A stretch of 64,000 nucleotides of DNA, taken from the NCBI GenBank assembly GCA_035548375.1, contig DASZTG010000092.1, forward strand, positions 1 to 64,000, read 5' to 3'. The translations under genes and the position numbers were made by a program. Shown here in pieces: positions 43,891 through 53,235 of the stretch. The notes under the pieces are model-generated. The model was not told where the DNA came from, ran no database searches, and saw only the letters and a program-made list of their open reading frames with translations. How positions within the stretch are numbered: position 1 is the first letter of the stretch; every line of letters starts with the position of its first letter. The DNA comes from JACQAP01 sp035548375 (GTDB taxonomy: Bacteria; Pseudomonadota; Gammaproteobacteria; Burkholderiales; JACQAP01).

Positions 43891-44397
43891 CTACTTGTCC
43901 GCCAGCGCCTTGATCACCCGGTCCGTGATATCGATACGCGGGCTGATGTACACGGCTTCCTGCAGGATGAGGTCGAACTTCTCGCTCTCCGCGATCTGCT
44001 GGATGACCTTGTTGGCCCGCTCCAGCACCGCGGCAAGCTCCTCGTTCTTGCGCAGGTTCAGGTCTTCGCGCAACTCGCGCTGCATGCGCTGCAGGTCGCG
44101 GTTCATGCGCGCCAGGTCCTGCTCCTTGTCGCGGCGCTCGGACTCGCCCATGGTCACGCCATCCTTCTCCAGGCTGGTCTGCAGCTCGCGGGCCTGCTTG
44201 GCGAGCTTTTGCAGCTCCTGGTCGCGGGCGGCGAACTCCTTCTCGATTTTTTTCTGCGCCTTGACCGCCGGGGCGGCCTCCTTGAACAGCCGTTCGAGCT
44301 TCACGAAGCCGACTTTGAGCTCGGCGGCCCAGGCGGGGCTCACACCCGCCATCAACGCGGCGGCGGCAAGCACAAGCGAAATGTTCTTCAACTTCAT
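43891..44397 (-). CDS. skp: OmpH/Skp-family periplasmic chaperone
   Basis: 168 aa with a signal peptide (cut after AWA near 24). A small beta core (LKVGFVKLERLF; FDLILQEAVYISPRIDITDRV at the C terminus) encloses long charged coiled-coil arms (about 45-130), as in the jellyfish-like Skp trimer. It holds unfolded outer-membrane proteins for BamA, whose gene lies 28 bp upstream. Confidence 0.94.
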   Translation of the reverse strand: MKLKNISLVLAAAALMAGVSPAWAAELKVGFVKLERLFKEAAPAVKAQKKIEKEFAARDQELQKLAKQARELQTSLEKDGVTMGESERRDKEQDLARMNRDLQRMQRELREDLNLRKNEELAAVLERANKVIQQIAESEKFDLILQEAVYISPRIDITDRVIKALADK

Positions 44398-44425
44398 CCT
44401 CCCAAAGAGTCCGTTCCGCGCAAAC

Positions 44426-46696
44426 CTAGAAAATCGTGCCCAGCGTGAACTGCACCACCTGCGTACGGTCGTCCGGTTTCGGATTCAACGCCCTCGCAAA
44501 GCTGATCTTCATCGGCCCCACCGGCGAATACCAGTTGAAGCCCAGTCCGGTCGAGTAGCGCGTTTCCGAGAAATCATATGTGTCGCCCACCGTGCCCGCA
44601 TCGACGAACCAGCTCAGCCGCACCGACTTGTCCTTCTGCAGTCCCGGGAAGGGAAACAGGAGTTCCGCGCTGCCGAGCACCAGGTGGCTGCCACCGAGCG
44701 CATCGCCATTCGAATCCTTCGGCCCGATCGAGGCGGTTTCATATCCGCGCAGGGAATTCACGCCCCCCAGGTAATATACCTTGAAGAAAGGCAGCGGCTT
44801 CTGGCCGTAACCGTCCGCGTATCCGATCTGCGCATTCGTGAAAAACACGAGATCCCGCGAGAGCGGATGATACCACTGAAGCTGATAGGTGGACCTGTAG
44901 TAGGTGAGGTCTCCGCCGGGGACGCCGACCTCCACCGTCGCCTTCTGCAGCGTGCCCCGCGTGGTGTAGATCACGCTGTCCCGCTTGTCCCGCGCCCAGC
45001 CGATGGTCGCGATGTAGCTATCGGTCGTCGACCCGAATTCATTGACGAAATCGATATAGCGCTGCGGCGTGTTGTCCAGGATCCCGATCGTGGTGCGTTC
45101 GTAGGCCAGGCCGTAGTTGATAGTGTCGAATTCCGTGATCGGCACGCCGAAGCGTATGCCCGTGCCCAGGGTGGATGTGTTGTAGCTCGCCACGCCGGAC
45201 AGGTTGGACGCATCGACCTTGCGCTTGTAGACGTCGAAGCCGCGGCTGACGCCGTCGTCCGTGTAGTACGGATTCGTGTACGACATCGAGTACACCTGGT
45301 TGATAGAACCCGAGCTGACCTGGAACGACAGTGCATTGCCCGTGCCGAAGATATTGCTCTGCGAAACACCCGCCGACAGGATGACCTTCTCGGCCGTGGA
45401 ATAGCCGATACCCGCAGTCAGGCTGCCGGTCGCGCGCTCGGTCAGCTTCACCTCGACGTCGACCTGGTCGGTCGTGCCCTGTACCGCGGGCGTGTCGACC
45501 TGGACGTCCGAGAAATAACCCAGCTTGTCTACGCGCGTCTTCGACCGATTGAGCTTTTCGGTGTTGTACCAGCCGCTTTCGAACTGGCGCATCTCGCGGC
45601 GCACCACCTCGTCGCGCGTATTCGTGTTTCCGAACACGCCGATGCGGCGCACGTACACGCGCCGGCCCGGATCGACGTAGAGCGTGAACGTCACCTCGTC
45701 CTTTTCGCGATCGATCTCGGGAACCGGGTTGATGCTGGCGAACGCATAGCCTTCCGTGCCCAGCCTGTCCTGGATCAGCTTGGTCGATTCCGTCAGCCGC
45801 TCGCGCGAGAACACCTCGCCGGGCTTGAGCTTCACGAGCTTCATGAGCTCCGCCTCCGGGACGATCAGGTCGCCGGCCAGCTTGACCTCCTTGACGTTGA
45901 ATTTCTTGCCTTCGGTCACGTTCACCGTGATGTAGATGTCCTTCTTGTCCGGCGTGATCGTGACCTGCGTGGAGTCGATGGTGAATTCGAGGTAGCCCTG
46001 GTTCAGGTAGAACGAGCGCAGGTTTTCCAGGTCGGCCTGCAGCTTGGGCTTGGAATACTGGTCGTCCTTGCTGTACCAGGTCAGCAGGCCGGGCGTGCGC
46101 AGCACGAATTCCCCGAGGACGTCCTTGTCCTTGAATATCTTGTTGCCGACGACGTTGATGCCGCGGATCTTCGCTACCTCGCCCTCGGCGATGTCGAAAT
46201 TCAGCGCCACGCGATTGCGCTCGAGCGGCGTGATCGTCGTCGTGATCTGCACGCCGTACTTGCCGCGGCTGATGTACTGGCTTTTCAGTTCGCGCTCTGC
46301 GCGCTCGAGCAGCGCGCGGTCGAAGATGCGCGATTCGGCGAGGCCCACCTGCTTCAGGCCCTCCTTGAGCTGCTTCGCGTCGAATTCCTTGGAACCGGTG
46401 ATTTCGACCTGCGCGATCGCGGGCCTTTCCTCGATCAGCACGACGAGCACGTTGCCGTCGGCCTCGAGGCGGACGTCCTTGAAAAATCCCGTCGCGTACA
46501 GCGCCTTGATGGCGGCCGTCACGCGATCTTCATTGACCGTGTCGCCGATCTTGATCGGCAGGTAGGAAAATACGGTGCCCGCCTCGGTGCGCTGGATGCC
46601 TTCGACGCGGATATCCTTGACCTGGAAGGGTTCGAATGCTTGGGATGCGGGACTGAAGAGGCTCGATATGATCAGGAACAGGAGTCGTTTCTTCAT
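44426..46696 (-). CDS. bamA: Outer-membrane protein assembly factor BamA
   Basis: 756 aa. Signal peptide (cut after SQA near 19), five POTRA domains (about 22-420, starting FQVKDIRVEGIQRTEAGTVF), then a 16-strand Omp85 barrel ending in VQFTLGTIF with a terminal Phe. The conserved VRGF-type loop reads LRGYE (in NSLRGYETASIG). It inserts barrel proteins into the outer membrane. It is located 7 bp after rseP, as in many proteobacteria. Confidence 0.97.
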   Translation of the reverse strand: MKKRLLFLIISSLFSPASQAFEPFQVKDIRVEGIQRTEAGTVFSYLPIKIGDTVNEDRVTAAIKALYATGFFKDVRLEADGNVLVVLIEERPAIAQVEITGSKEFDAKQLKEGLKQVGLAESRIFDRALLERAERELKSQYISRGKYGVQITTTITPLERNRVALNFDIAEGEVAKIRGINVVGNKIFKDKDVLGEFVLRTPGLLTWYSKDDQYSKPKLQADLENLRSFYLNQGYLEFTIDSTQVTITPDKKDIYITVNVTEGKKFNVKEVKLAGDLIVPEAELMKLVKLKPGEVFSRERLTESTKLIQDRLGTEGYAFASINPVPEIDREKDEVTFTLYVDPGRRVYVRRIGVFGNTNTRDEVVRREMRQFESGWYNTEKLNRSKTRVDKLGYFSDVQVDTPAVQGTTDQVDVEVKLTERATGSLTAGIGYSTAEKVILSAGVSQSNIFGTGNALSFQVSSGSINQVYSMSYTNPYYTDDGVSRGFDVYKRKVDASNLSGVASYNTSTLGTGIRFGVPITEFDTINYGLAYERTTIGILDNTPQRYIDFVNEFGSTTDSYIATIGWARDKRDSVIYTTRGTLQKATVEVGVPGGDLTYYRSTYQLQWYHPLSRDLVFFTNAQIGYADGYGQKPLPFFKVYYLGGVNSLRGYETASIGPKDSNGDALGGSHLVLGSAELLFPFPGLQKDKSVRLSWFVDAGTVGDTYDFSETRYSTGLGFNWYSPVGPMKISFARALNPKPDDRTQVVQFTLGTIF

Positions 46697-46703
46697 CCGC
46701 TTG

Positions 46704-48068
46704 TCAGCCGCCGAACAGGCGATTTATGTCGTTATAGAGCGCGAACGCCATCAAGCTGAACAGCAGAACCATGCCGACTTGCTGGCCCACCTCCATGACC
46801 CGGTCGGATACCGGGCTGCCCTTGACGATTTCCGCGACATAATACATGAGGTGTCCGCCGTCCAATAACGGCACGGGCATGAGATTGAGCACGCCGAGGC
46901 TGATGCTGATGAGTGCCAGGAAGCTTACGTAAGCCAGCCAGCCCAGTTGCGCGGACTGCCCGGCATAGTCCGCGATCGTGATCGGCCCGCTCAGGTTTTT
47001 CAGCGAGATCTGGCCGACGATCATCTTGCCGAGCATCTTCAGCGTGAACGTCGAGACTTCCCAGGTGCGTTCGATTCCCCTTCCTATCGCTTCCACCGGG
47101 CCGTAACGCACTTCCGTCAGCAGCCGCTTCATCGCGGCCTCGTCGATTTTCGGCGCCGCGCCGATGCGTCCCAGCGTCTTGCCGTTTTCCTGCTTCGACT
47201 CTGGCGTGACAGTCAGTTCCTGGATGGTGCCGCCACGCAGGATCCGGAAATGCAGGGCGCGATCGGGCGCCGCGGAAATCGATGCGACCAGGTCTTCCCA
47301 CGCAGGCACGGCACGGCCGTCAAGCTCGACGATCTCGTCGCCCTCCTTCAAACCGTCGCGCTCGCCCGCGCCCCCGGCCACCAGGCGACCGATGACCGGC
47401 TTGAGCGCCGGCTGGTAGCGTGTCAGGCCGATCGCCTGCATGAGGTCGGCGTCGATCTTGTCGGCGCCGATGGAAGACAGGTCGAGCCGCAGGAAACGAA
47501 TGTCCCCGCGCTCCGCATGCACTTCCACCTGGACCGTGGCCTTGCGCAGGGATTGGTCGAGCAACACCCAGCGCAGATCCTGCCAGGTCGGGACATCCAC
47601 GCCATCGACCCTGGCGATCAGGTCGCCGGCTTCCACGTGGGCGACCGCCGCGGGCGAGTCGGGCACCGGCGTCCCGACGACGGGACGCAATCCCGGCACG
47701 CCGTGGATGAACAAGACCCAATACAGCAGGATGGCGAGAAGGAAATTCGCAACCGGGCCCGCCAGCACGATGGCGAAGCGCTTGCCGACAGTCTGGCGAT
47801 TGAACGCGCGATGGAGCTCCGCGGGAGCGACCGGCCCCTCGCGCTCGTCGAGCATCTTCACATAGCCGCCCAGCGGAAATGCCGACAGCGCCCATTCGGT
47901 CTGGTCGACGCCGAACTTGCGCCGCCACAGGGGCATGCCGAAGCCGACGGAGAAGCGCAGCACTTTCACGCCGCAGAGACGGGCGACGGCGTAATGCCCG
48001 AGTTCGTGGAACACGATCAGTACGCCGAGGGCGACGACAAAGGCTATGAGGGTCGAGATGATGGACAT
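46704..48068 (-). CDS. rseP: Site-2 zinc metalloprotease RseP
   Basis: 454 aa, inner membrane. The active site HELGHY (about 21-26) lies in the first helix; two PDZ domains follow (about 115-300), and LNLMPVPLLDGGHLMYY (about 390-406) gives the third zinc ligand. It cleaves the anti-sigma factor RseA and leftover signal peptides. Start at the ATG at 48068. A very long open frame continues upstream through dxr in a non-dxr frame; it is not a real fusion. Confidence 0.96.
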   Translation of the reverse strand: MSIISTLIAFVVALGVLIVFHELGHYAVARLCGVKVLRFSVGFGMPLWRRKFGVDQTEWALSAFPLGGYVKMLDEREGPVAPAELHRAFNRQTVGKRFAIVLAGPVANFLLAILLYWVLFIHGVPGLRPVVGTPVPDSPAAVAHVEAGDLIARVDGVDVPTWQDLRWVLLDQSLRKATVQVEVHAERGDIRFLRLDLSSIGADKIDADLMQAIGLTRYQPALKPVIGRLVAGGAGERDGLKEGDEIVELDGRAVPAWEDLVASISAAPDRALHFRILRGGTIQELTVTPESKQENGKTLGRIGAAPKIDEAAMKRLLTEVRYGPVEAIGRGIERTWEVSTFTLKMLGKMIVGQISLKNLSGPITIADYAGQSAQLGWLAYVSFLALISISLGVLNLMPVPLLDGGHLMYYVAEIVKGSPVSDRVMEVGQQVGMVLLFSLMAFALYNDINRLFGG

Positions 48069-48073
48069 GATGG

Positions 48074-49258
48074 TCAGGATATCCCTACGGCGCTCAGCAA
48101 TTCCCCGGCAACGACGCGCGCCTGTGCGTCGGCTTCCAGGACGTCCTCCAGAGTACGGGCGCGGCCATGCGCCACGCGATCGAGGACCTCTTCGATGACA
48201 CCCGCTATGCGGGCAAAGGCCAGCCTTCCCGCCAGGAAGCTCGCGACGGCAACCTCGTTGGCGGCATTCAGCACGGCCGGCGCGCCAGCGCCCGCCGCGA
48301 GGGCGCGGTAGGCAAGGCGCAGGCAGGGAAACCGGTCGAGGTCGGGACGCTCGAACTGCAGCGATCCCATCGTGAAAAGATCCAGCGGTGGCACGCCGGC
48401 ATCGACGCGTTCCGGATAGGCGAGCGCGTGCGCGATCGGCGTGCGCATGTCGGGATTGCCCAGCTGGGCGAGCACCGAGCCATCCACGTACTCGACCAGC
48501 GAGTGCACGATGCTTTGCGGATGGATCGCCACCTTGATCTGCTCCGGCCTGGCGTTGAACAGGAAGCTCGCCTCGATGACTTCCAGCCCCTTGTTCATGA
48601 GCGTCGCGGAATCCACCGAGATCTTGCGGCCCATGCGCCACTTTGGATGCGCGCACGCCTGGTCGGGCGTGACGTTTTCCAGCGCCTCCTTGGGCGTGCG
48701 CAGGAAGGGTCCGCCGGAGGCCGTGAGCCAGAGGCGCTGGACGCCGGCTCGCGACAAATCGCCGTCGAAGCCGCGCGGCAGCGCCTGGAAGATGGCGTTG
48801 TGCTCGCTGTCGATCGGCAACAGCGTCGCCCCGCTCGCGGAGACTGCGTCCATCAGCAGGCTGCCCGACATGACGAGGGCTTCCTTGTTGGCGAGCAGCA
48901 CCTGCTTGCCCGCGCGCGCCGCCGCCAGGGTCGATCGCAGCCCCGCGGCGCCGACGATGGCCGCCATGACCGCGTCGACCTCCCCGGCAGAGGCAACCTG
49001 TTCCAGCGCGGACGAAGCGGAGGCAACTTCGCAGGAAAGTCCGGCGTTGCGGACCTTGGCCCGCAATTGCTCCGCCGCCGCGGCATTCGCCATCACGGCG
49101 TAGCGCGGCCGATAGCGCATGCACTGCTCGAACAGCCGGTCGACCTGCCGATCCGCGCTCAATGCCACGACCTCGAAGCGGTCGGGATGCCGGTCGACGA
49201 CCGCCAGGGTGCTCGCGCCTATGCTGCCAGTGGAACCGAGAATCGCGAGGCGCTTCAT
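48074..49258 (-). CDS. dxr: 1-deoxy-D-xylulose 5-phosphate reductoisomerase
   Basis: 394 aa, cytosolic. First committed step of the MEP isoprenoid pathway, NADPH-dependent. LAILGSTGSIGASTLAVVDRHPD (about 4-26, in two blocks), LANKEALVMSG, LPIDSEHNAIFQAL and ASGGPFLRTP plus MNKGLEVIEASFLFN are diagnostic. Its ATG overlaps the cdsA stop by 4 bp. The context with uppS fits supply of undecaprenyl precursors. Confidence 0.97.
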   Translation of the reverse strand: MKRLAILGSTGSIGASTLAVVDRHPDRFEVVALSADRQVDRLFEQCMRYRPRYAVMANAAAAEQLRAKVRNAGLSCEVASASSALEQVASAGEVDAVMAAIVGAAGLRSTLAAARAGKQVLLANKEALVMSGSLLMDAVSASGATLLPIDSEHNAIFQALPRGFDGDLSRAGVQRLWLTASGGPFLRTPKEALENVTPDQACAHPKWRMGRKISVDSATLMNKGLEVIEASFLFNARPEQIKVAIHPQSIVHSLVEYVDGSVLAQLGNPDMRTPIAHALAYPERVDAGVPPLDLFTMGSLQFERPDLDRFPCLRLAYRALAAGAGAPAVLNAANEVAVASFLAGRLAFARIAGVIEEVLDRVAHGRARTLEDVLEADAQARVVAGELLSAVGIS

Positions 49259-50130
49259 GCCGGCCCCAGCATCGGCAGGAAATACAGTGCCGCGAAAGGC
49301 AGCGCCGCGGTCAGGCTGTCGATGCGATCGAGCACGCCACCGTGCCCCGGCAGCAAGGTGCCGCTATCCTTGGCACCCGCGACGCGCTTGATCCACGATT
49401 CGAAAAGGTCGCCGACGATGCTGAGCACGGTCAGCGCGCAAACGAAGATGAGCATGACGATGCGATCGTATACGTTCCCGGCCGGCTGCAGCAGGAAGCC
49501 GACCGCGAAGCCATAGACCAGCACCGCTGCAAACGCACCGACGACGCCTTCCCAGGTTTTTCCCGGGCTGATCAGCGGTGCCAGCTTGTGGCGACCGAAT
49601 TTGCGACCGGCGAAGTACGCGGCCGTGTCGGCGATCCAGACGATGGCCAGGATGGCCAGCAGCATCCACGGCGCGTTCTGCAGGAAGGCCGCGCCCAGCC
49701 AGGCGGGTATCAGGACGAACCAGCCGACAAGGCCGAGAACGACCGGTTGCGCGACGCGCCAGCCGCGATAGAGCCACAGTGGCGCGACGATTGCCCAGAA
49801 CAGCAACGCGCCCATGAACAGCAGGCGGGACAAGGCGCCGGCGGCACCCGTCCACTCCTTGCTTGCAAAGGCAACGACGAATGCGAGGCAAGTCGCAACG
49901 AGCACCGCGACGAACGTGAATGTCGCGACTTTTCGAAACTTCGCCAGGCGAGCCCACTCGCTGGCGCCCAGGGCGATGGGCACGCAAAGCAGCAATTGCC
50001 AGGCGATCTGCGGCAGGAAGAACATCGCCGCCAGGAACAGCGGCACGAGGACGACGGCGGTCAGGACACGCTGCTTCAATGCGGATCGGGGCCGGTCCCC
50101 CGCCGCGGCGGCGCTAGCGGGAGTCGCCAC
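49255..50130 (-). CDS. cdsA: Phosphatidate cytidylyltransferase CdsA
   Basis: About 291 aa with seven to eight hydrophobic helices. It makes CDP-diacylglycerol for all phospholipids. The C-terminal signature reads VGDLFESWIKRVAGAKDSGTLLPGHGGVLDRIDSL in blocks, with the conserved Asp residues. A GTG at 50130 overlaps the uppS end by 17 bp and gives the expected length; longer upstream frame is uppS shadow. Confidence 0.95.
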   Translation of the reverse strand: MATPASAAAAGDRPRSALKQRVLTAVVLVPLFLAAMFFLPQIAWQLLLCVPIALGASEWARLAKFRKVATFTFVAVLVATCLAFVVAFASKEWTGAAGALSRLLFMGALLFWAIVAPLWLYRGWRVAQPVVLGLVGWFVLIPAWLGAAFLQNAPWMLLAILAIVWIADTAAYFAGRKFGRHKLAPLISPGKTWEGVVGAFAAVLVYGFAVGFLLQPAGNVYDRIVMLIFVCALTVLSIVGDLFESWIKRVAGAKDSGTLLPGHGGVLDRIDSLTAALPFAALYFLPMLGPA

Positions 50131-50905
50131 CTGGCTCTCGCAGCGGATCGGCCGGCGTGCTCTCGCGGCCGAGCTGCTCGCTGGTGCGCCCGAAACGGCG
50201 TTCGCGGTTGCGATAGGAATCGATGGCGCGCGCAAGCGACTGCGCATCGAAATCCGGCCACAGCTCGTCGGTGAAATAGAATTCCGTGTAGGCCAGCTGC
50301 CACAGCAAGAAGTTGCTGACGCGCTGCTCGCCGCCGGTGCGAATGAAGAGATCGGGCTCGGGCGCGTAGCTCATCGACAGGTAGGGAGCCAGGTGCCCTT
50401 CGCGGTATCCGCCCGGCGGCAGCGTGAGCTCGGCCGCCATGCGGTTGACGGCCTGCAGGATGTCCCAGCGGCCGCCGTAGTTTGCCGCGATCGTCAGCGT
50501 GAGCCCGTCGTTGTTCGCCGTCAGCGCCTCGGCCTCGGCGATCATGCGGTTCAACCTGGGCTCGAAACTGGAGAGGTCGCCGACGATCTTCAGGCGAATG
50601 CGATTCTCGTGGAGCTTGGCGACTTCCTGCTCGAGCGCGATGACGAACAACTCCATCAGGAACGAAACCTCGTCCTTCGGGCGGCGCCAGTTCTCGCTGC
50701 TGAACGCGAACAACGTGAGGTAGCTCACGCCCTGCGCGACGCATGCCTTGGTCGCCGCGCGCACGGCTTCGAGCCCGCGCTTGTGGCCGGCCACGCGCGG
50801 CAGGAAGCGGCTTTTCGCCCAGCGGCCGTTGCCGTCCATGATGATGGCGACGTGGCGCGGGATTGCGCCTGACGGGGGAACCGCGATGGTGGAGCTGCTG
50901 AACAC
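50114..50905 (-). CDS. uppS: Undecaprenyl diphosphate synthase
   Basis: 263 aa, peripheral at the inner membrane. It elongates FPP with IPP to C55-PP for cell-wall and LPS carriers. HVAIIMDGNGRWAKSR (about 18-33) has the catalytic Asp; FAFSSENWRRP and LFIRTGGEQRVSNFLLWQ with YTEFYFTDELWPDF are family motifs. It starts at a GTG 8 bp after the frr stop. Confidence 0.97.
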   Translation of the reverse strand: MFSSSTIAVPPSGAIPRHVAIIMDGNGRWAKSRFLPRVAGHKRGLEAVRAATKACVAQGVSYLTLFAFSSENWRRPKDEVSFLMELFVIALEQEVAKLHENRIRLKIVGDLSSFEPRLNRMIAEAEALTANNDGLTLTIAANYGGRWDILQAVNRMAAELTLPPGGYREGHLAPYLSMSYAPEPDLFIRTGGEQRVSNFLLWQLAYTEFYFTDELWPDFDAQSLARAIDSYRNRERRFGRTSEQLGRESTPADPLREPGGDSR

Positions 50906-50913
50906 GCCGGGAT

Positions 50914-51474
50914 TCAGACGGCCATGAGATCGACTTCCTTGGCGGCGAGCGCCTTGTCGATCTCGGCAATGTAGCGATCGGTCAGTTTCTGGATGTCGTC
51001 CTGCGCGCGGCGATCGTCGTCCTCCGAGATCGCCTTGCCCTTCAGGAGATCCTTCAGCCCGGCATTCGCGTCGCGGCGGATGTTGCGCACCGCGACCCGC
51101 GCATTCTCGGCCTCGGCCTTCACCACCTTGGTGAGGTCGCGGCGGCGCTCTTCGGTGAGGGCTGGCATCGGCACGCGGATGAGATCGCCCATCGCGGAAG
51201 GATTAAGGCCCAATCCGGCATCGCGAATCGCCTTCTCTATGACCGTCACCATTTTCTTTTCCCACGGCGTGACGCTGATCGTGCGGGCATCGAGCAGCGA
51301 CAGGTTGGCGACCTGGTTGAGCGGCGTGGGATTGCCGTAGTAATCCACCTGGACGTGGTCGAGGATGCCGGTGTGCGCGCGGCCGGTGCGCACCTTGCCC
51401 AGGTCGGTTTTCAGCGTCTCCAGCGTCTTCTGCATTTTCTGGTCTGCCGATTTCTTCACGTCTGCCACGGTCAT
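50914..51474 (-). CDS. frr: Ribosome recycling factor
   Basis: 186 aa, cytosolic, with the L-shaped two-domain pattern: MQKTLETLKTDLGKVRTGRAHTGILDHV at the N terminus, VDYYGNPTPLNQVANL, and IRVPMPALTEERRRDLTKVVK in the hinge. With EF-G it splits post-termination ribosomes. GGAGGAAGACGAC precedes the ATG. In the standard rpsB-tsf-pyrH-frr order. Confidence 0.97.
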   Translation of the reverse strand: MTVADVKKSADQKMQKTLETLKTDLGKVRTGRAHTGILDHVQVDYYGNPTPLNQVANLSLLDARTISVTPWEKKMVTVIEKAIRDAGLGLNPSAMGDLIRVPMPALTEERRRDLTKVVKAEAENARVAVRNIRRDANAGLKDLLKGKAISEDDDRRAQDDIQKLTDRYIAEIDKALAAKEVDLMAV

Positions 51475-51498
51475 GTCGTCTTCCTCCTAACGTGCTGC

Positions 51499-52212
51499 TC
51501 AGGCGTAAACCAGCGTACCTTCGTCTTCTCCCCGCACCACGCGCGTCAGCGCGCCGGCCTTGAAGATGCTGAACACGCAGATCGGCAGCTTCTGGTCGCG
51601 GCACAAGGTCAGCGCGGTGGCGTCCATCACCTTGAGCTTCTTGACGATGGCCTCGTCGAAGCTGATGCGCTGGTAGCGCATGGCGTCGGGATGCGTTTTC
51701 GGGTCGTCCGTATAGACGCCGTCGACCTTGGTCGCCTTGAGCACGATGTCCACGTTCATTTCCATGCCGCGCAGCGCCGCGGCGGTGTCCGTCGTGAAAA
51801 ACGGATTGCCGGTGCCGGCCGCGAAGATGACGACGCGCCCCTCCTCCAGGTAGCGAATCGCCTTGCCGCGGATATACGGCTCGGCGACCTGCTCGATGTT
51901 CAGCGCCGAGAGCACGCGGCTTTTCATTCCCTGCCGGCGCATCGCATCCTGCAGGGCAAGCGCGTTCATCACGGTGGCGAGCATGCCCATGTAGTCTGCG
52001 GTCGCCCTGTCCATGCCCGCGGCGGCCGGCGCCACGCCGCGAAAAATGTTCCCGCCGCCGATCACCACCCCGACTTCGACGCCCAGGTTCAGGACGTCCT
52101 TGACCTCGCCCGTGATGCGGTCGATGGTTTCGCGGTTGATGCCATAGGCGTCGTCCCCCATCAGGGCTTCACCCGACAGTTTCAGCAGGACGCGCTTGTA
52201 GGCGGGATTCAT
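51499..52212 (-). CDS. pyrH: Uridylate kinase
   Basis: 237 aa, cytosolic hexamer of the amino-acid kinase fold. RVLLKLSGEALMGD (about 7-20), VVIGGGNIFRG, ADYMGMLATVMNALALQDAM, GTGNPFFTTDTAAALR and KATKVDGVYTDDP are diagnostic. It phosphorylates UMP to UDP. Start at the ATG at 52212, 16 bp after tsf. Confidence 0.97.
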   Translation of the reverse strand: MNPAYKRVLLKLSGEALMGDDAYGINRETIDRITGEVKDVLNLGVEVGVVIGGGNIFRGVAPAAAGMDRATADYMGMLATVMNALALQDAMRRQGMKSRVLSALNIEQVAEPYIRGKAIRYLEEGRVVIFAAGTGNPFFTTDTAAALRGMEMNVDIVLKATKVDGVYTDDPKTHPDAMRYQRISFDEAIVKKLKVMDATALTLCRDQKLPICVFSIFKAGALTRVVRGEDEGTLVYA

Positions 52213-52228
52213 CGGCACCGTCGCCAGT

Positions 52229-53113
52229 TCAACGCGCCTGCGAGGCCGTCGCGGCCACTTCGGCGGCGAAATCCGTGGATTTCTTCTCGATGCCCTCGCC
52301 GACGATGAACAGCGTGAAGGCATTTACCTTTGCGCCCCTGGATGCGAGGAGTTTCTCTACGGATTGCTTGTCGTCCTTGACGAACGGCTGGCCGAGCAGC
52401 GTCACCTCGGACAGGTACTTCTGCACGCTGCCCTCGACGATCTTGTCGATCAGGTTCGCGGGCTTGCCGGATTCCAGCGCACGGGCCTTGGCGATGTCGC
52501 GTTCGCGGGCGATCAACTCCGGCGACACCTGGTCCTTGGAAACGGACACCGGCTTCGACGCCGCGATGTGCATGGAAAGATCCTTGCCGAGCACGTCATC
52601 CCCGCCTTCGAGGTCGAGCAGGACGCCGATCCTGGTGCCGTGCAGATAATAGGCGAGCTTGCCCTTCGCCTTCATGATCGCGATCCTGCGCACGCTCATG
52701 TTCTCGCCGATCTTCATGACGAGCTCCTGGCGCGTGGCTTCCACCGTCTTGCCCGTTGGCAATGCGGTTTGGGACAGCGTATCCACGTCCGCTATGCCCT
52801 TGGTCGCGGCAACCTCGGTCACGGCCTTCACGAAGCCCGCGAAATTCGCGTCCTTGGCGACGAAGTCGGTTTCACAATTGACCTCGACCAGCGCACCCAG
52901 CTTTGCATCGCCGGATACATAGATGCCGATGGCGCCTTCGGCCGCGACGCGGCCGGCCATCTTGCCGGCCTTGGCACCGCTCTTGATGCGCAGCAGGTCC
53001 TCTGCCTTCTTCATGTCGCCGTCGGCTTCCGTAAGCGCCTTCTTGCATTCCATCATGCCGAGCCCGGTGCGCTCGCGCAGTTCCTTGACCATCCCCGCGG
53101 TGATTTCCGCCAT
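52229..53113 (-). CDS. tsf: Translation elongation factor Ts
   Basis: 294 aa. ITAGMVKELRERTGLGMMECKKALTEADGD (about 4-33, two blocks) is the N-terminal UBA-like domain; VNCETDFVAKDANF (about 78-91) is the core motif that contacts EF-Tu and drives GDP exchange. The ATG at 53113 is chosen by family start; the upstream frame passes through the rpsB-tsf terminator. Confidence 0.97.
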   Translation of the reverse strand: MAEITAGMVKELRERTGLGMMECKKALTEADGDMKKAEDLLRIKSGAKAGKMAGRVAAEGAIGIYVSGDAKLGALVEVNCETDFVAKDANFAGFVKAVTEVAATKGIADVDTLSQTALPTGKTVEATRQELVMKIGENMSVRRIAIMKAKGKLAYYLHGTRIGVLLDLEGGDDVLGKDLSMHIAASKPVSVSKDQVSPELIARERDIAKARALESGKPANLIDKIVEGSVQKYLSEVTLLGQPFVKDDKQSVEKLLASRGAKVNAFTLFIVGEGIEKKSTDFAAEVAATASQAR

Positions 53114-53192
53114 GCTGACTTGCTCCTTCGATTGCCGCCCGCCTTTCACGAGAAGGCCGGCCGGCAAGTGTTCCTGTTGAAATTCCAGTTGC

Positions 53193-53220
53193 AAAAAAAG
53201 GGGCGTGCGCCCCTTTTTTT
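53193..53220 (-). terminator. Symmetric rpsB-tsf intercistronic terminator/attenuator
   Basis: GGGGCG-TG-CGCCCC (53200-53213) with A7 on one side and T7 on the other, so the same structure works on both strands. It lies between the rpsB stop (53236) and the tsf start (53113). A partial terminator here would make more S2 than EF-Ts, as known for other rpsB-tsf operons. Confidence 0.8.
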
Positions 53221-53235
53221 CGGCTGCGGTCCCGA

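Noticed and set aside
43577..46759. 1060-codon open frame on the plus strand opposite lpxD, skp and bamA
   Set aside because: It runs antisense across three confirmed genes; composition is that of a shadow frame.
46704..49124. Apparent 806-codon fusion of RseP with an N-terminal extension
   Set aside because: The extension is the wrong frame of dxr; RseP has a normal start at 48068.
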